DNA of 53,481 nucleotides from an uncultured Microbacterium sp. (GCA_947503655.1 CANNEP010000010.1:1-53481); one strand, 5' to 3'; shown: positions 41,630 to 52,938, counted from the first letter of the stretch. Program-made: numbers and translations. Notes: generated from the sequence alone by a model not told the origin.

Positions 41630-43210
41630 GTGTGTAGGCATAATTTGCCGAAATACGTGTTCATTCTCGCCGCGATCGGTTCTGCCGTCGGTCTCGGAAA
41701 TATCTGGCGCTTCCCTTACGTCGCCTATGAGGGCGGCGGTGGCGCTTTCCTCATTCCGTACCTGTGCGCACTGCTAACCGCGGGTATTCCGCTCCTCTTC
41801 CTCGACTACGCCATCGGACACCGCTTTCGTGGTTCCGCACCCCTCGCCTTCCGGCGCATGCATAGGGCGGCGGAACCATTGGGCTGGTGGCAAGTACTGA
41901 TCTGTGTCGTGATTGCCGTCTACTACGCCGTCATCGTGGCGTGGGCGGCGATGTACACGTGGTTCTCCGCACGGCTCACGTGGGGCGCGGGTAACGAGAA
42001 CGACTTCTTCTTCACCGACTTCCTGCAGATGGGTGACCCCGCCGACGGACTCTCCGGAACCTTCGTGCCGCAAGTCGGGGTTCCGCTCGGCGTCGTCTGG
42101 TTTGTCGTGATCGTCATTATGGCACTCGGCGTGAAGCGTGGCATCGGTGCCGCGAACATGATTCTGATGCCGTTGCTGACGGTGATGTTTGTGATTCTCG
42201 TGGTGCAGGCGCTGTTCTTGCCCGGCGCGCTCGATGGCCTCGACGCCTTCTTCGCACCCAACTGGGACGCCCTCGCGAACCCGGCCGTGTGGGCGAGCGC
42301 CTACGGACACATCTTCTTCTCGCTGTCTGTCGCGTTCGGCATCATGGTGACCTACTCGTCGTACCTGAAGCGCAAGACCGACCTCACTGGTTCCGGCCTT
42401 GTTGTCGCATTCGCCAACTCGTCGTTTGAAATCCTCGCCGGCATCGGTGTGTTCGCGGCTCTCGGTTTCATGGCACAAGCCGCGCAAACCGACGTCGCAG
42501 GCGTTGCGACCAGCGGTATCGGACTCGCCTTCGTCGCCTTCCCGACGATCGTCTCGCAAGCAACCGGTGGGTCCATCATCGGCGTGCTGTTCTTCGGAGC
42601 CCTCGTCTTCGCAGGCATCACGTCGATGATCTCGATTCTCGAAGTCATCGTCTCGGCGCTGCAAGACAAGCTCGGCTGGCGTCGCTTGAACACGACGCTC
42701 GTGGTGTCGATTCCGTTCGCGATCATCTCGATGGCGTTGTTCTCGACAACGAGTGCGCTCGTCGTGCTCGATACGACCGACGCGTTCGTGAACTCGTTCG
42801 GCATCATGGCCGTCGCGTTCGTGACTGTGGTCGTGGTGTCGTGGGTGCTGTTCAAACTGCCGACGCTGCAGGAGCACCTCAACCGCCGCTCGAGCTTGCG
42901 CATCGGCATGATCTGGCGCCTGCTGGTGTCGATGCTCGCGCCGCTGATTCTCGGCTACCTGCTGTTCAGCGAGTTCCAGACGAAGCTGGCGGAACCATAT
43001 GGCGGCTATCCGGGATGGCTGCTGGGAGTCTTCGGCTGGGGCATGGTCGCCCTGCTCGTTGTTGGCGGAGTGCTGCTCTCACTGCTGCCGTGGAGTAACA
43101 AGTCGCACGCGAAAGACGACCCGGGCTACGACGAATTCCTTGTGGACGAAGCGTACGAGCCCGACACCGAAACCGGGTCGGTTCGCGTACAGAAGGGAGC
43201 CCAGCGATGA
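41630..43210 (+). CDS. metP: Sodium-dependent amino-acid transporter, MetP-like (NSS family)
   Basis: About 526 residues with eleven to twelve helices. NSS signatures are visible: GSAVGLGNIWRFPYVAYEGG in helix 1 with Na+/substrate-binding residues, GIPLLFLDYAIGHRF, and FFSLSVAFGIMVTYSSYL in helix 6. GTG 41630 is chosen for its AGGA site 9 nt upstream; GTG 41624 is also possible. The following 44-residue MetS-type subunit, overlapping by ATGA, identifies the pair as the MetPS methionine/alanine importer known from Corynebacterium glutamicum. Confidence 0.88.
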   Translation: MCRHNLPKYVFILAAIGSAVGLGNIWRFPYVAYEGGGGAFLIPYLCALLTAGIPLLFLDYAIGHRFRGSAPLAFRRMHRAAEPLGWWQVLICVVIAVYYAVIVAWAAMYTWFSARLTWGAGNENDFFFTDFLQMGDPADGLSGTFVPQVGVPLGVVWFVVIVIMALGVKRGIGAANMILMPLLTVMFVILVVQALFLPGALDGLDAFFAPNWDALANPAVWASAYGHIFFSLSVAFGIMVTYSSYLKRKTDLTGSGLVVAFANSSFEILAGIGVFAALGFMAQAAQTDVAGVATSGIGLAFVAFPTIVSQATGGSIIGVLFFGALVFAGITSMISILEVIVSALQDKLGWRRLNTTLVVSIPFAIISMALFSTTSALVVLDTTDAFVNSFGIMAVAFVTVVVVSWVLFKLPTLQEHLNRRSSLRIGMIWRLLVSMLAPLILGYLLFSEFQTKLAEPYGGYPGWLLGVFGWGMVALLVVGGVLLSLLPWSNKSHAKDDPGYDEFLVDEAYEPDTETGSVRVQKGAQR

Positions 43211-43341
43211 GCACCGAAGCCACCATCATGATGATCGTCGCGATGGTCACGGTCTGGGGCGGTCTCGCCGCCGGCATCGTGAACCTCGCCCGCCACCCCG
43301 AGGTCGAAGACACCGAACCGGCGCCGCCGGTGGAGCTGTAG
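43207..43341 (+). CDS. metS: Methionine/alanine importer small subunit MetS
   Basis: 44 residues, too short for usual gene finding. ATG 43207 overlaps the transporter stop as ATGA. A single membrane helix (about residues 6-27, IMMIVAMVTVWGGLAAGIV) is followed by NLARHPEV and a short acidic tail, matching MetS/YfnA-adjacent small subunits. In C. glutamicum both MetP and MetS are needed for methionine uptake. Confidence 0.85.
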   Translation: MSTEATIMMIVAMVTVWGGLAAGIVNLARHPEVEDTEPAPPVEL

Positions 43342-43355
43342 TACGACCCCACGGT

Positions 43356-43392
43356 GAAACGCCCTGACATGTTCGAAATGTCAGGGCGTTTC
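43356..43392. terminator. Strong bidirectional terminator between metS and malic enzyme gene
   Basis: GAAACGCCCTGACAT (43356-43370) and ATGTCAGGGCGTTTC (43378-43392) form a perfect 15-bp stem with a 7-nt loop, serving both convergent transcripts. Confidence 0.9.
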
Positions 43393-43402
43393 GCTTGAAC
43401 CA

Positions 43403-44707
43403 CTACCCGAAGCGGATGTCGTCGGTTGACGTCAGCGGGTAGTGGGCGGGGTAGGGGCGACGTGCGACGCCGCAGTCGACAGCTGCCTGCGCCACCGCTG
43501 CCGAGATCGCACCGAGCAGACGCGGGTCGACGGGCTTCGGCAGGATGTACTCCGGGCCAAACTCAAAGTGCTCACCCTCGTATGCGGCCTCGACCTCGGC
43601 GGGTACGGGCTGGCGGGCGAGGTCGCGCAGCGCGAGCACCGCGGCAACCTTCATCGACTCCGTGATCGTCGACGCGCGCACGTCCAGTGCGCCGCGGAAG
43701 ATAAACGGAAAGCCCAGCACGTTGTTCACCTGGTTGGGGAAGTCGCTACGGCCGGTCGCAATGATGACGTCAGAGCGCACAGCCTTGGCGACGCTCGGCA
43801 GAATCTCCGGGTCAGGGTTGGCCATCGCGAAAACGATCGGACGGTCAGCCATTGAGCGCAGCATGTCTTCGGTGAGAACTCCCGGCCCAGAAACACCCAG
43901 GAAAATGTCGGCGCCGTTGATCGCATCGGCGAGCGTGCGGTGCTCGGTGGCGCGGGCAAACTCACGCTTGAATTCGTTGAGGTCGGTGCGTCCGGTGTGC
44001 ACGACGCCCTGGCTGTCGACGAGGGTCAGGTTATCGGCCGGGAAGCCGACTGACCGCAGTAGGCGGAACGTCGCGATGCCAGCGGCACCAGCACCCGCGC
44101 ACACGATCTGCACGTCGGCCATGTCCTTGCCCTGAATGTCGATCGCATTCAGCAGCCCGGCGACCGCGATCACCGCGGTTCCGTGCTGGTCATCGTGGAA
44201 CACCGGAATGTTGCACCGCTCGATCAGCCGGCGCTCAATTTCGAAGCAATCGGGTGCGGCGATGTCTTCCAGGTTGATGCCACCGAACGTCGGCGAGATC
44301 GCGGCGATCGCATCGACGAACTTGTCGATGTCGCGCTCTTCGGTTTCAATGTCGATCGCGTCGACGCCGGCGAAGTGACGGAAGAGCAGAGCCTTGCCCT
44401 CCATCACCGGCTTGCTCGCGAGACCGCCCAGCGCACCCAGCCCGAGAATGGCGGTGCCGTTGCTGATGACGGCGACCAGGTTGCCCTTGTTCGTGTAGCG
44501 GTACGCGTCGTCGAGGTCGTCCGCGATGGCACGCACCGGTGCTGCCACGCCGGGGCTGTACGCGAGCGTCAGGTCACGAGCGTTTTCGGCGGGCTTCGTG
44601 AGCGTGACGGCGAGCTTTCCGGGGCGCGGGTGCTCGTGGTACGCCAGAGCGTCGATCGTCAATTGTTCGGCGGGAGTTGTGGTGCGGGTGGGGTCGATGA
44701 TGGTCAC
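43403..44707 (-). CDS. Malic enzyme (NAD(P)-dependent, short bacterial type)
   Basis: 434 residues from GTG 44707, chosen because AAAGGA lies 7 nt upstream and known short malic enzymes begin here. The N-terminal malic domain has YSPGVAAPV, the catalytic region [20 protein letters not shown] and the metal site FHDDQHGTA. The Rossmann domain has GAGAAGIA (about 193). It decarboxylates malate to pyruvate. The frame extends upstream to 45076, but those 123 codons do not resemble the family. Confidence 0.9.
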   Translation of the reverse strand: MTIIDPTRTTTPAEQLTIDALAYHEHPRPGKLAVTLTKPAENARDLTLAYSPGVAAPVRAIADDLDDAYRYTNKGNLVAVISNGTAILGLGALGGLASKPVMEGKALLFRHFAGVDAIDIETEERDIDKFVDAIAAISPTFGGINLEDIAAPDCFEIERRLIERCNIPVFHDDQHGTAVIAVAGLLNAIDIQGKDMADVQIVCAGAGAAGIATFRLLRSVGFPADNLTLVDSQGVVHTGRTDLNEFKREFARATEHRTLADAINGADIFLGVSGPGVLTEDMLRSMADRPIVFAMANPDPEILPSVAKAVRSDVIIATGRSDFPNQVNNVLGFPFIFRGALDVRASTITESMKVAAVLALRDLARQPVPAEVEAAYEGEHFEFGPEYILPKPVDPRLLGAISAAVAQAAVDCGVARRPYPAHYPLTSTDDIRFG

Positions 44708-45105
44708 GTCGGAATCCTTTGGGGCTTGGCGCAATGCCAGAAGAATGTCGCGCACGGCGGCAGAGAGAGGTTGAACCCAGACGGCAGATGTCTCGTCAGG
44801 TTCACCGACGAGAAGAGTGAGCCCCATCGGCGGGTGAGCGGTCAGTTCGACCGGGCACCGAGCCAGCGCTGTTGAGCGCGTGAGAATCACCATAAGGGCC
44901 GAAACCACAATTCGGCAGGGCAATTTCACGCGAAGCGAGAAGAAGTTCCTGCCAAGCGTCACAAAACAGAAAAAATCCGGATTCTTGCGGCGTCCCATCC
45001 AGTGGTCAGCACGGTGTGCGGCTGCGGCGCCGATTGACGTAGTTAACTCCCGCCCGCGCCCGCGCCTGCGCGGCAAGGGTTAATTCACCGCAACATCCAA
45101 CGACA
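44708..45105. other. 398-nt region upstream of the malic enzyme gene
   Basis: It lies between the LysR stop (45106) and the malic-enzyme GTG. The malic-enzyme frame is open through most of it without recognisable domain sequence. It must hold the promoter, and if transcription starts near 45050 the mRNA would have a leader of more than 300 nt. I recognise no known riboswitch. Confidence 0.45.
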
Positions 45106-46014
45106 TCACGCCGCCGGCACGTGCTCCCGAGCCACCGTCTCGAGCGTTTCACGCAGCGCCACGATCGCCCCACGCCCCGCACTCGACTCGCGCGTCGACG
45201 TGAAAATCGTGCGCCGTGGTTCCGCCGGCAGCCTCACGAGCGTGCACGTCGGGCTCTCGCCTGCCCACTGCAGATCCGGAATAAACGCCACCGCATTACC
45301 CGAGCGAATGAGGCGGATCTGCGCCTGCAGGTCGGCCGTCTGGTACCGCACATCGGGCTCGAACCCCGCGCTGCGGCAGGCCTGCTCGGCGAAGTGGCGG
45401 CTGGCTGCGCCCCGAGGTTCCATGACCCACGGAACCTCAGCTGCGTCTGCGAGGGAGGCAATGGTTCCGAAGGCACTTGCGCCGGGTGGCACGGCCAGGC
45501 GAATCGCGTCACGCAGCAGTTCACGTCGGTCAAGGCCCGGGTGCCACGCCGCCGCGTGCACCGGATACTGCTCGGCGACCACGAGGTCGAAGTCGCGCGC
45601 CCACGTGTCGGCGAGCGCCGTCTCGGGCTCGTGCTGCGTCATTTCAATGCGCACGTCGGGGTGGGTGTCGTGCATGCGAGTGAGGGTGCGAGGGAGCAGC
45701 GCGAGCATCGCCGACTGAAACACGGCCATACGCACGGTGCCCGACACCGTCGTGAGCGATGACGACAGGTCGGCTTCGGCGCGCTCCAACGTGGCGAGAA
45801 GATCTTCGGTGTGACGGGCCAGAATCTCCGCCTGCGGCGTGAGCTGCACCCGGCGGCCCACGCGGCGCAACAGTTCAACGCCGGTCTCTTGCTCGAGCAA
45901 ACTCAGCTGCTGCGACACGGCCGACGGCGTGAAGTTGAGCGCCTCAGCAGCCGCAGCAATGGTTCCGCGCACCTGCACTTCACGCAGCAACCGCAACCGG
46001 CGCACATCCAGCAT
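45106..46014 (-). CDS. LysR-family transcriptional regulator (probable putA regulator)
   Basis: 302 residues from ATG 46014 (MLDVRRLRLLREV). N-terminal winged helix with GTIAAAAEALNFTPSAVSQQ, then LSLLEQETGVELLRRVGRRV, then a periplasmic-binding-like effector domain (about 90-295). It is divergent from putA, and a dyad in the 123-nt spacer suits a LysR T-N11-A-type site. It therefore probably activates putA in response to proline or another amino acid. Confidence 0.9.
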   Translation of the reverse strand: MLDVRRLRLLREVQVRGTIAAAAEALNFTPSAVSQQLSLLEQETGVELLRRVGRRVQLTPQAEILARHTEDLLATLERAEADLSSSLTTVSGTVRMAVFQSAMLALLPRTLTRMHDTHPDVRIEMTQHEPETALADTWARDFDLVVAEQYPVHAAAWHPGLDRRELLRDAIRLAVPPGASAFGTIASLADAAEVPWVMEPRGAASRHFAEQACRSAGFEPDVRYQTADLQAQIRLIRSGNAVAFIPDLQWAGESPTCTLVRLPAEPRRTIFTSTRESSAGRGAIVALRETLETVAREHVPAA

Positions 46015-46043
46015 CGTGACCTCCCGCAAATACGTAATTACAG

Positions 46044-46061
46044 CTAACCATTAATAGTTAG
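46044..46061. promoter_or_regulatory. Candidate LysR-regulator binding site between lysR and putA
   Basis: CTAACCATTAATAGTTAG is a near-perfect 18-nt dyad (CTAAC/GTTAG arms, ATTAAT centre) in an AT-rich patch 30 nt upstream of the LysR start and 76 nt upstream of the putA start. Confidence 0.6.
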
Positions 46062-46137
46062 TTTTCGTCGCTTTTGCTTATGCGTTGGAGTGCCCATACT
46101 CAGAAATGACGACCCAATGCCACCCACGAGGAATGAC

Positions 46138-49100
46138 ATGACTGCTGTTGCCCACCCGGCACACTCCGGATCAACCGGACTCTCCGCCACCGACCGTGAT
46201 GCGCTCGCAAACGACGCCATCGCGCTCGTGCACCGCTGGCTCGAAACGGCCGCCTCGATTCCGCCCGACGTCTCGGGTCAGCGCCTCGCCGGCGTGCTGA
46301 AAGACCCTAACGGCCTCGACTTCACGGTCGGCTTCGTCGACGGTGTCGTGCGCCCCGAAGACCTCAAGGTCGCCGCCCACAACCTCCGCCGCATTGCCCC
46401 GCAGGTGCCCGCGTTCTTGCCCTGGCCACTACGCGCAGCCGTCCGTCTCGGCGGCGTTGCCGCGCCCATTCTGCCCGGTGTCGTGGTTCCGATCGCCCGC
46501 GGCGTGCTGCGCAAAATGGTGGGCCACCTCATCGTTGACGCGACCGATGCGAAGCTCGGCACCGCGATTGCGCACATCAAAAGGCCCGGCATTCGCCTCA
46601 ACATGAACCTGCTCGGTGAAGCAGTGCTCGGCTCGAAAGAAGCGAACCGTCGCCTGGACGGAACCATTGCTCTCGTTGAGCGCGACGACGTCGACTACGT
46701 GTCGATCAAGGTGTCATCGACCGTGAGCCCACACTCGCCGTGGGCGTTCGACGAAGACGTTGAGCACGTCGTCGAGAGCCTCACGCCGCTGTTCGAGCGC
46801 GCCGCCGCAGCGAAGCCCGCGAAGTTCATCAACCTCGACATGGAAGAGTACAAAGACCTCGACCTCACGATCGCGGTCTTCACGAAGCTGCTCGACAAGC
46901 CGCAGTTCACAAACCTCGAGGCCGGCATCGTGTTGCAGGCGTACCTGCCCGACGCGCTGTCGGCGATGATGCGCCTGCAGGAGTGGTCGGCTGTTCGCCG
47001 CGCGAACGGCGGTGCCGCGATCAAGGTGCGCGTCGTGAAGGGTGCCAACCTGCCTATGGAACACGTTGACGCGTCGCTGCACGGCTGGCCGGTCGCGACG
47101 TGGCACACGAAGCAAGACTCCGACACGAACTACAAGCGCGTGCTCGAATACTCGCTTGACCCCGAGCGCATTCAGAACGTCAAGATCGGCGTCGCCGGGC
47201 ACAATCTGTTCGACATCGCTTTCTCGTGGCTGCTCGCCAAGCAGCGCAGCGTGACCGACGGCATCGACATCGAAATGCTGCTCGGCATGGCGCAGAGCCA
47301 GGCCGAAGCCGTCAAGCGCGACGTTGGTGAGCTGCTGCTGTACACCCCGGTCGTGCACCCGCAGGAGTTCGACGTCGCGATCGCCTACCTCATTCGCCGC
47401 CTCGAAGAGGGCGCGAGCAGCGACAACTTCATGTCGGCCGTCTTCGAGCTCAGCGAGAGCGCTGAGCTGTTCGAGCGTGAGAAGCAGCGCTTCCTCGCAT
47501 CGCTCGCAGACCTCGACACGGCGGTTCCGGCCGCGCACCGCGTGCAAGATCGCACGCAGCCCGCGACTGAAGCCCCGACCGACCGCTTCGAAAACACGCC
47601 AGACACCGACCCCGCCGTTGCGCCCAACCGCGGGTGGGGTCGTGAGATTCTCTCGAAGGCTCAAACCAGCACGCTCGGCCAGGCAACGGTCGACGCATCC
47701 GTGCTCGCCACCGAGGCTGAGCTCGACGCCGTCATCGATGCGACGGTTGCTGCCGGAACCACGTGGGGCGCGATGAGCGGTGCGCAACGCGCCGCGATTC
47801 TGCACCGCGCCGGTGACGCCCTCGAAGCACGTCGCGCCGAGCTCATGGAGGTCGCTGCTGCTGAAGCGGGCAAGACCCTCGATCAGTCTGACCCCGAGGT
47901 CTCTGAGGCGATCGACTTCGCGCACTACTACGCCGAACTCGCCAAGGAGCTCGACACCGTCGACGGTGCCACCTACGCCCCGGTCAAGCTGACCGTCGTG
48001 GTTCCGCCGTGGAACTTCCCGGTCGCGATTCCTGCCGGTTCCACCCTCGCCGCGCTCGCGGCAGGCTCGCCCGTCATCATCAAACCGTCCCGTCAGGCTC
48101 GTCGCTCCGGCGCGGTCATGGTCGAGGCGCTGTGGGAGGCCGGTGTGCCGCGTGACGTGCTGTCGTTCGTGCAACTTGCCGACAACGCCCTCGGTGAGCG
48201 CCTCATTTCGCACCCGTCGGTCGAGCGCGTCATCCTCACCGGCGGCTACGAGACCGCCGAACTGTTCCGCTCGTTCCGGAAGGATCTCCCGCTGCTCGCC
48301 GAGACGAGCGGCAAGAACGCGATCATCGTGACGCCCAGCGCCGACCTTGACCTCGCGGTGAAAGACGTCGTCGCCTCCGCGTTCGGCCACGCCGGGCAAA
48401 AGTGCTCGGCAGCCTCGCTCGTCGTGCTCGTTGGTTCCGTCGCTTCTTCTCCGCGGTTCCGGAACCAGCTGCTTGATGCCGTCAGTTCGCTCGCTGTGGG
48501 CTACCCGACCGACGCGACGACCCAAATGGGGCCGATCATTGAGCCGGCACGCGGCAAGCTCAAGACCGCGCTCACGACCATCGAGTCTGGCCAGTCGTGG
48601 CTGATTGAGCCGCGCCAGCTCGACGACAGCGCGAAGCTGTGGAGCCCGGGCGTGCGCGACGGCGTACAGCGCGGCAGCGAGTACCACCGCGTGGAGTACT
48701 TCGGCCCGATTCTCGGCATCATGACCGCGAAGACGCTCGACGAGGCCATCGCGATCGTGAACGACATTGACTACGGTCTAACGTCGGGCTTGCACTCGCT
48801 CGACGCCGCCGAAATCAACCAGTGGCTCACGCACATTGAGGCCGGAAACCTCTACGTCAACCGCGGTACCACGGGCGCTATCGTGCAGCGTCAGCCGTTC
48901 GGTGGCTGGAAGAAGTCGGCCGTTGGTGCCGGAACCAAGGCCGGTGGCCCGAACTACCTGATCGGCCTCGGCACGTGGTCTCCGGCGCAAGCCACGATCG
49001 CACCGGCAGCAACGATCTCGCCACTCGAAGGTGCCTTCAGTGGCACGGCGGCGGAGAAGGCCATGCTGGCCCGCGCATTCGCGAGTGACGCTGCGGCCTT

Positions 49101-49587
49101 CGCGCAGGAGTTTGGTGCGGCAATCGACCGCTCGGGCCTGACTGCTGAGCGCAACGTGTTCCGCTACCGCCCGCGCCACGTGCACGTGCGGCTTTCGGAG
49201 GGCGAGCCGCTCGTGTCGCTCGTGCGCGTGCTCGGTGCTGCGAAGCGTGCCGGTGCGACCGTGACGGTGTCGAGCGCGGTTGCCGTGCCTGGCCACTTGG
49301 CTGAGGCCGCTGGTGCTGGTGTGGTCACTGTTGAAGACGATGCCGCGTTCGCCGCTCGCATCGGCGCACTGCCGCACGACCGCATGGGTATGCGGGTGCG
49401 TTTGATCGGCGGAACCACCAAGCTGCTTGCGGAGGCAACGAACGGTACGCCGGATCTTGCGATCTACGCGGGTGCCGTCACGGAGGCCGGTCGCATCGAA
49501 ATGCTGCCATTCGTGCAGGAGCAGGCGGTGTCGGTCACCGCGCACCGCTTCGGTACGGCCAACCACCTCACCGACGCCTTCTTGTAA
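46138..49587 (+). CDS. putA: Bifunctional proline dehydrogenase / L-glutamate-gamma-semialdehyde dehydrogenase
   Basis: 1149 residues from ATG 46138, with an ACGAGGAA site; upstream in-frame ATGs are less well placed. Residues about 80-450 form the FAD-dependent PRODH barrel (NMNLLGEAVLG, VSIKVSS, GANLPMEHVD, KIGVAGHN). Residues about 520-1000 form the aldehyde dehydrogenase with VVPPWNFPVAIPAG, the general base in AETSGKNAI and the catalytic Cys in HAGQKCSAASLV. A C-terminal segment of about 150 residues follows. There is no N-terminal ribbon-helix-helix, so it does not self-regulate as in E. coli. It converts proline to glutamate, which GdhA nearby can deaminate. Confidence 0.95.
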   Translation: MTAVAHPAHSGSTGLSATDRDALANDAIALVHRWLETAASIPPDVSGQRLAGVLKDPNGLDFTVGFVDGVVRPEDLKVAAHNLRRIAPQVPAFLPWPLRAAVRLGGVAAPILPGVVVPIARGVLRKMVGHLIVDATDAKLGTAIAHIKRPGIRLNMNLLGEAVLGSKEANRRLDGTIALVERDDVDYVSIKVSSTVSPHSPWAFDEDVEHVVESLTPLFERAAAAKPAKFINLDMEEYKDLDLTIAVFTKLLDKPQFTNLEAGIVLQAYLPDALSAMMRLQEWSAVRRANGGAAIKVRVVKGANLPMEHVDASLHGWPVATWHTKQDSDTNYKRVLEYSLDPERIQNVKIGVAGHNLFDIAFSWLLAKQRSVTDGIDIEMLLGMAQSQAEAVKRDVGELLLYTPVVHPQEFDVAIAYLIRRLEEGASSDNFMSAVFELSESAELFEREKQRFLASLADLDTAVPAAHRVQDRTQPATEAPTDRFENTPDTDPAVAPNRGWGREILSKAQTSTLGQATVDASVLATEAELDAVIDATVAAGTTWGAMSGAQRAAILHRAGDALEARRAELMEVAAAEAGKTLDQSDPEVSEAIDFAHYYAELAKELDTVDGATYAPVKLTVVVPPWNFPVAIPAGSTLAALAAGSPVIIKPSRQARRSGAVMVEALWEAGVPRDVLSFVQLADNALGERLISHPSVERVILTGGYETAELFRSFRKDLPLLAETSGKNAIIVTPSADLDLAVKDVVASAFGHAGQKCSAASLVVLVGSVASSPRFRNQLLDAVSSLAVGYPTDATTQMGPIIEPARGKLKTALTTIESGQSWLIEPRQLDDSAKLWSPGVRDGVQRGSEYHRVEYFGPILGIMTAKTLDEAIAIVNDIDYGLTSGLHSLDAAEINQWLTHIEAGNLYVNRGTTGAIVQRQPFGGWKKSAVGAGTKAGGPNYLIGLGTWSPAQATIAPAATISPLEGAFSGTAAEKAMLARAFASDAAAFAQEFGAAIDRSGLTAERNVFRYRPRHVHVRLSEGEPLVSLVRVLGAAKRAGATVTVSSAVAVPGHLAEAAGAGVVTVEDDAAFAARIGALPHDRMGMRVRLIGGTTKLLAEATNGTPDLAIYAGAVTEAGRIEMLPFVQEQAVSVTAHRFGTANHLTDAFL

Positions 49588-49598
49588 TGCCGTAACGC

Positions 49599-49634
49599 AA
49601 ACCGGCCCGGTGCTTTTCGCATCGGGCCGGTTTT
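49599..49634 (+). terminator. Terminator after putA
   Basis: AAACCGGCCCGG (49599-49610) pairs with the segment 49622-49633 (one G-U), followed by a T run. Confidence 0.85.
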
Positions 49635-49654
49635 CGCTGTCTGGGGTGCTGGTG

Positions 49655-50041
49655 TTAAGCGCGGCGCTTCTTGGTGACGAGCATCGCGATCAGGCGCCAG
49701 CCGAGCAAGAAAACGGCGAGTGTGATCGTCGCCACGATGATGAACGGCACCGCGGCCGTGTCGCCGGCGAGCACGCGAATACCGAGACCACCAGCGACCG
49801 TCACAACCCAAATGATGAGACCCGTCGGAACCACGGCGGTGGGCTTTCGTAGCACGAAGCTTGCCGCCCACGCGATCATGAGCGCGACAACGAACGGCCA
49901 CGCGGTGCCGATCAGGCCGATGCCGAACGGCTCGCTGTTGTGCGAAGCGCGGCCGAGCGCGGCAAACAGCACGACCAAAATCAGGTCGGTAAGAAACGAC
50001 AGTGAAATCGTGCGAGCTGAGGGGTGAGGGGACGTAGTCAC
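49655..50041 (-). CDS. DUF3054 family membrane protein
   Basis: 128 residues from GTG 50041. Four hydrophobic helices (about 15-32, 42-60, 68-90, 98-118) and the family pattern DLILVVLFAALGR, AWPFVVALMIAW, then GLIIWVVTVAGGLGIR identify the DUF3054 family of small actinobacterial membrane proteins. The function is unknown. GACAAT sits 6 nt upstream of the start, so the transcript may be leaderless. It converges on putA. Confidence 0.85.
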   Translation of the reverse strand: MTTSPHPSARTISLSFLTDLILVVLFAALGRASHNSEPFGIGLIGTAWPFVVALMIAWAASFVLRKPTAVVPTGLIIWVVTVAGGLGIRVLAGDTAAVPFIIVATITLAVFLLGWRLIAMLVTKKRRA

Positions 50042-50352
50042 CCCACCATTGTCGCAGGGGCACCAGTGTCGCAGCCGCACCGGTGGTTCCGCTCCTCTGC
50101 AGCCGGCCTCCACTCGCCACGATCCCTCCTGCCAAGCATCTGCATACTGGGTGCAAAACCGCGAAGTGTTCCGCTTTCGATATCAAATCGACTGTGGATG
50201 TCAGAGGCGCGGGATAGACTGGATAGTGGTCGTACCTGGGGGAACAACAAATGCTCGTCGCACACACCCGAATGCGTGCGATGTTGTCGTTGTCGTTGCC
50301 CTGACGGCAACGTCGACGGCGTTGTTGCAGCACCAACGGGAGAGGTGTTTGT
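50042..50352. other. 311-nt divergent spacer
   Basis: It separates the DUF3054 gene from the AraC-type gene. No gene is supported; short frames here lack coding character. It should contain both promoters. A GAGAGG-like ribosome-binding site lies before ATG 50353. Confidence 0.4.
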
Positions 50353-51285
50353 ATGAGGAGTCAAGACCAGCGTGTGGCGAGCCGCTCAGGGTTCGACGAG
50401 TTGCACGCGATGGCCGAGGTCAGGCTCTGGGGTGGGCATTCCGCTGTTCACGGCGATGAAATTCAGATTTGGCGGGGTCGCAGAATCACGCTGTATCGCT
50501 ACAACGGTGGTGGCTTTAGCTTTCGTCGCGACCACGAATACCTCGCTGATGATTACGCCGCGAACCTTTCGCTCGGCTTTTTGCACGAGGGGGAGATGAC
50601 GGCGACATCGGAGGGGCAAACGCAGATTCATCGCCCCGGCGGCGTTGCCGCGTTTCGGATGGATCGCCCGCTCGAGTCGCGTACCGAACCGGGTACCGCG
50701 CTGACCGTTGCACATTTGCCGTTCCGCTATCTGGAGTCTCGCGGTATCGACACCCGTCAGCTCAACGGCCAGTGCTGGGAAGGCGGGGTGCTGTGCGCTG
50801 CCGTCCTGAGGATGGTTGACAGCATCTTCGGCGGATGCCCGGAAGATGAAGCACTGGTGCTTGAGGCGGGCATCATCGAGGTTCTCATCGGAATTCTGGC
50901 TGAGCACGATTCTGATCAGCTCACCGATGACGTCACTGAGAAGACGCGTGCTCGCGCGATGCAACTGATCGACGAGCACTACACCGACGTTGAACTTGAC
51001 GCCGACCGCATTGCCGCGGCGCTCGGCTCATCGCGCCGCTATCTGTATGGGCTGTTCGAGGGCCGCGGACCGTCGATTGCGACGCTTATTCGCGACCGCC
51101 GTGCCGCTCACGCCGAGCAATTGCTGATCAATGAACCGTCGTTTTCGATCCGTCGCATCGCGCACCTTTCGGGCTTCGGGAGCGAAGATCGCCTGTTGCG
51201 CACGTTCAAGCAGATGACGGGCGAATCGCCGTCTTCATACCGTCGCCGCGTTGCTACCGGCGCCGTGGTTCCAATCTCGTCATAA
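50353..51285 (+). CDS. AraC-family transcriptional regulator
   Basis: 310 residues. An AraC_binding_2-like N-terminal region (about 1-180) with GGGFSFRRDHEYLADDYA-type strands is followed by the C-terminal double HTH (about 200-300): DEHYTDVELDADRIAAALGS, SRRYLYGLFEG, then FSIRRIAHLSGFGSEDRLLR and the closing GESPSSYRR. The effector and targets are unknown; the next gene, gdhA, is in the same direction 254 nt downstream. Confidence 0.9.
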   Translation: MRSQDQRVASRSGFDELHAMAEVRLWGGHSAVHGDEIQIWRGRRITLYRYNGGGFSFRRDHEYLADDYAANLSLGFLHEGEMTATSEGQTQIHRPGGVAAFRMDRPLESRTEPGTALTVAHLPFRYLESRGIDTRQLNGQCWEGGVLCAAVLRMVDSIFGGCPEDEALVLEAGIIEVLIGILAEHDSDQLTDDVTEKTRARAMQLIDEHYTDVELDADRIAAALGSSRRYLYGLFEGRGPSIATLIRDRRAAHAEQLLINEPSFSIRRIAHLSGFGSEDRLLRTFKQMTGESPSSYRRRVATGAVVPISS

Positions 51286-51299
51286 AACTGGCCCTCTGA

Positions 51300-52886
<1,587 letters not shown>

Positions 52887-52908
52887 GCTCTAGCGTTATC
52901 GCTGTGAG

Positions 52909-52938
52909 GCGGTACGGGAGTTTCGACTCCCGTGCCGC
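52909..52938 (+). terminator. Terminator after gdhA
   Basis: GCGGTACGGGAG (52909-52920) and CTCCCGTGCCGC (52927-52938) pair over 12 bp with one G-U and a TTTCGA loop. A T-rich tail follows. Confidence 0.85.

Noticed and set aside
46714..48687. 657-codon minus frame inside putA
   Set aside because: Antisense shadow of a clear PutA reading; no ribosome-binding site or conserved motif.
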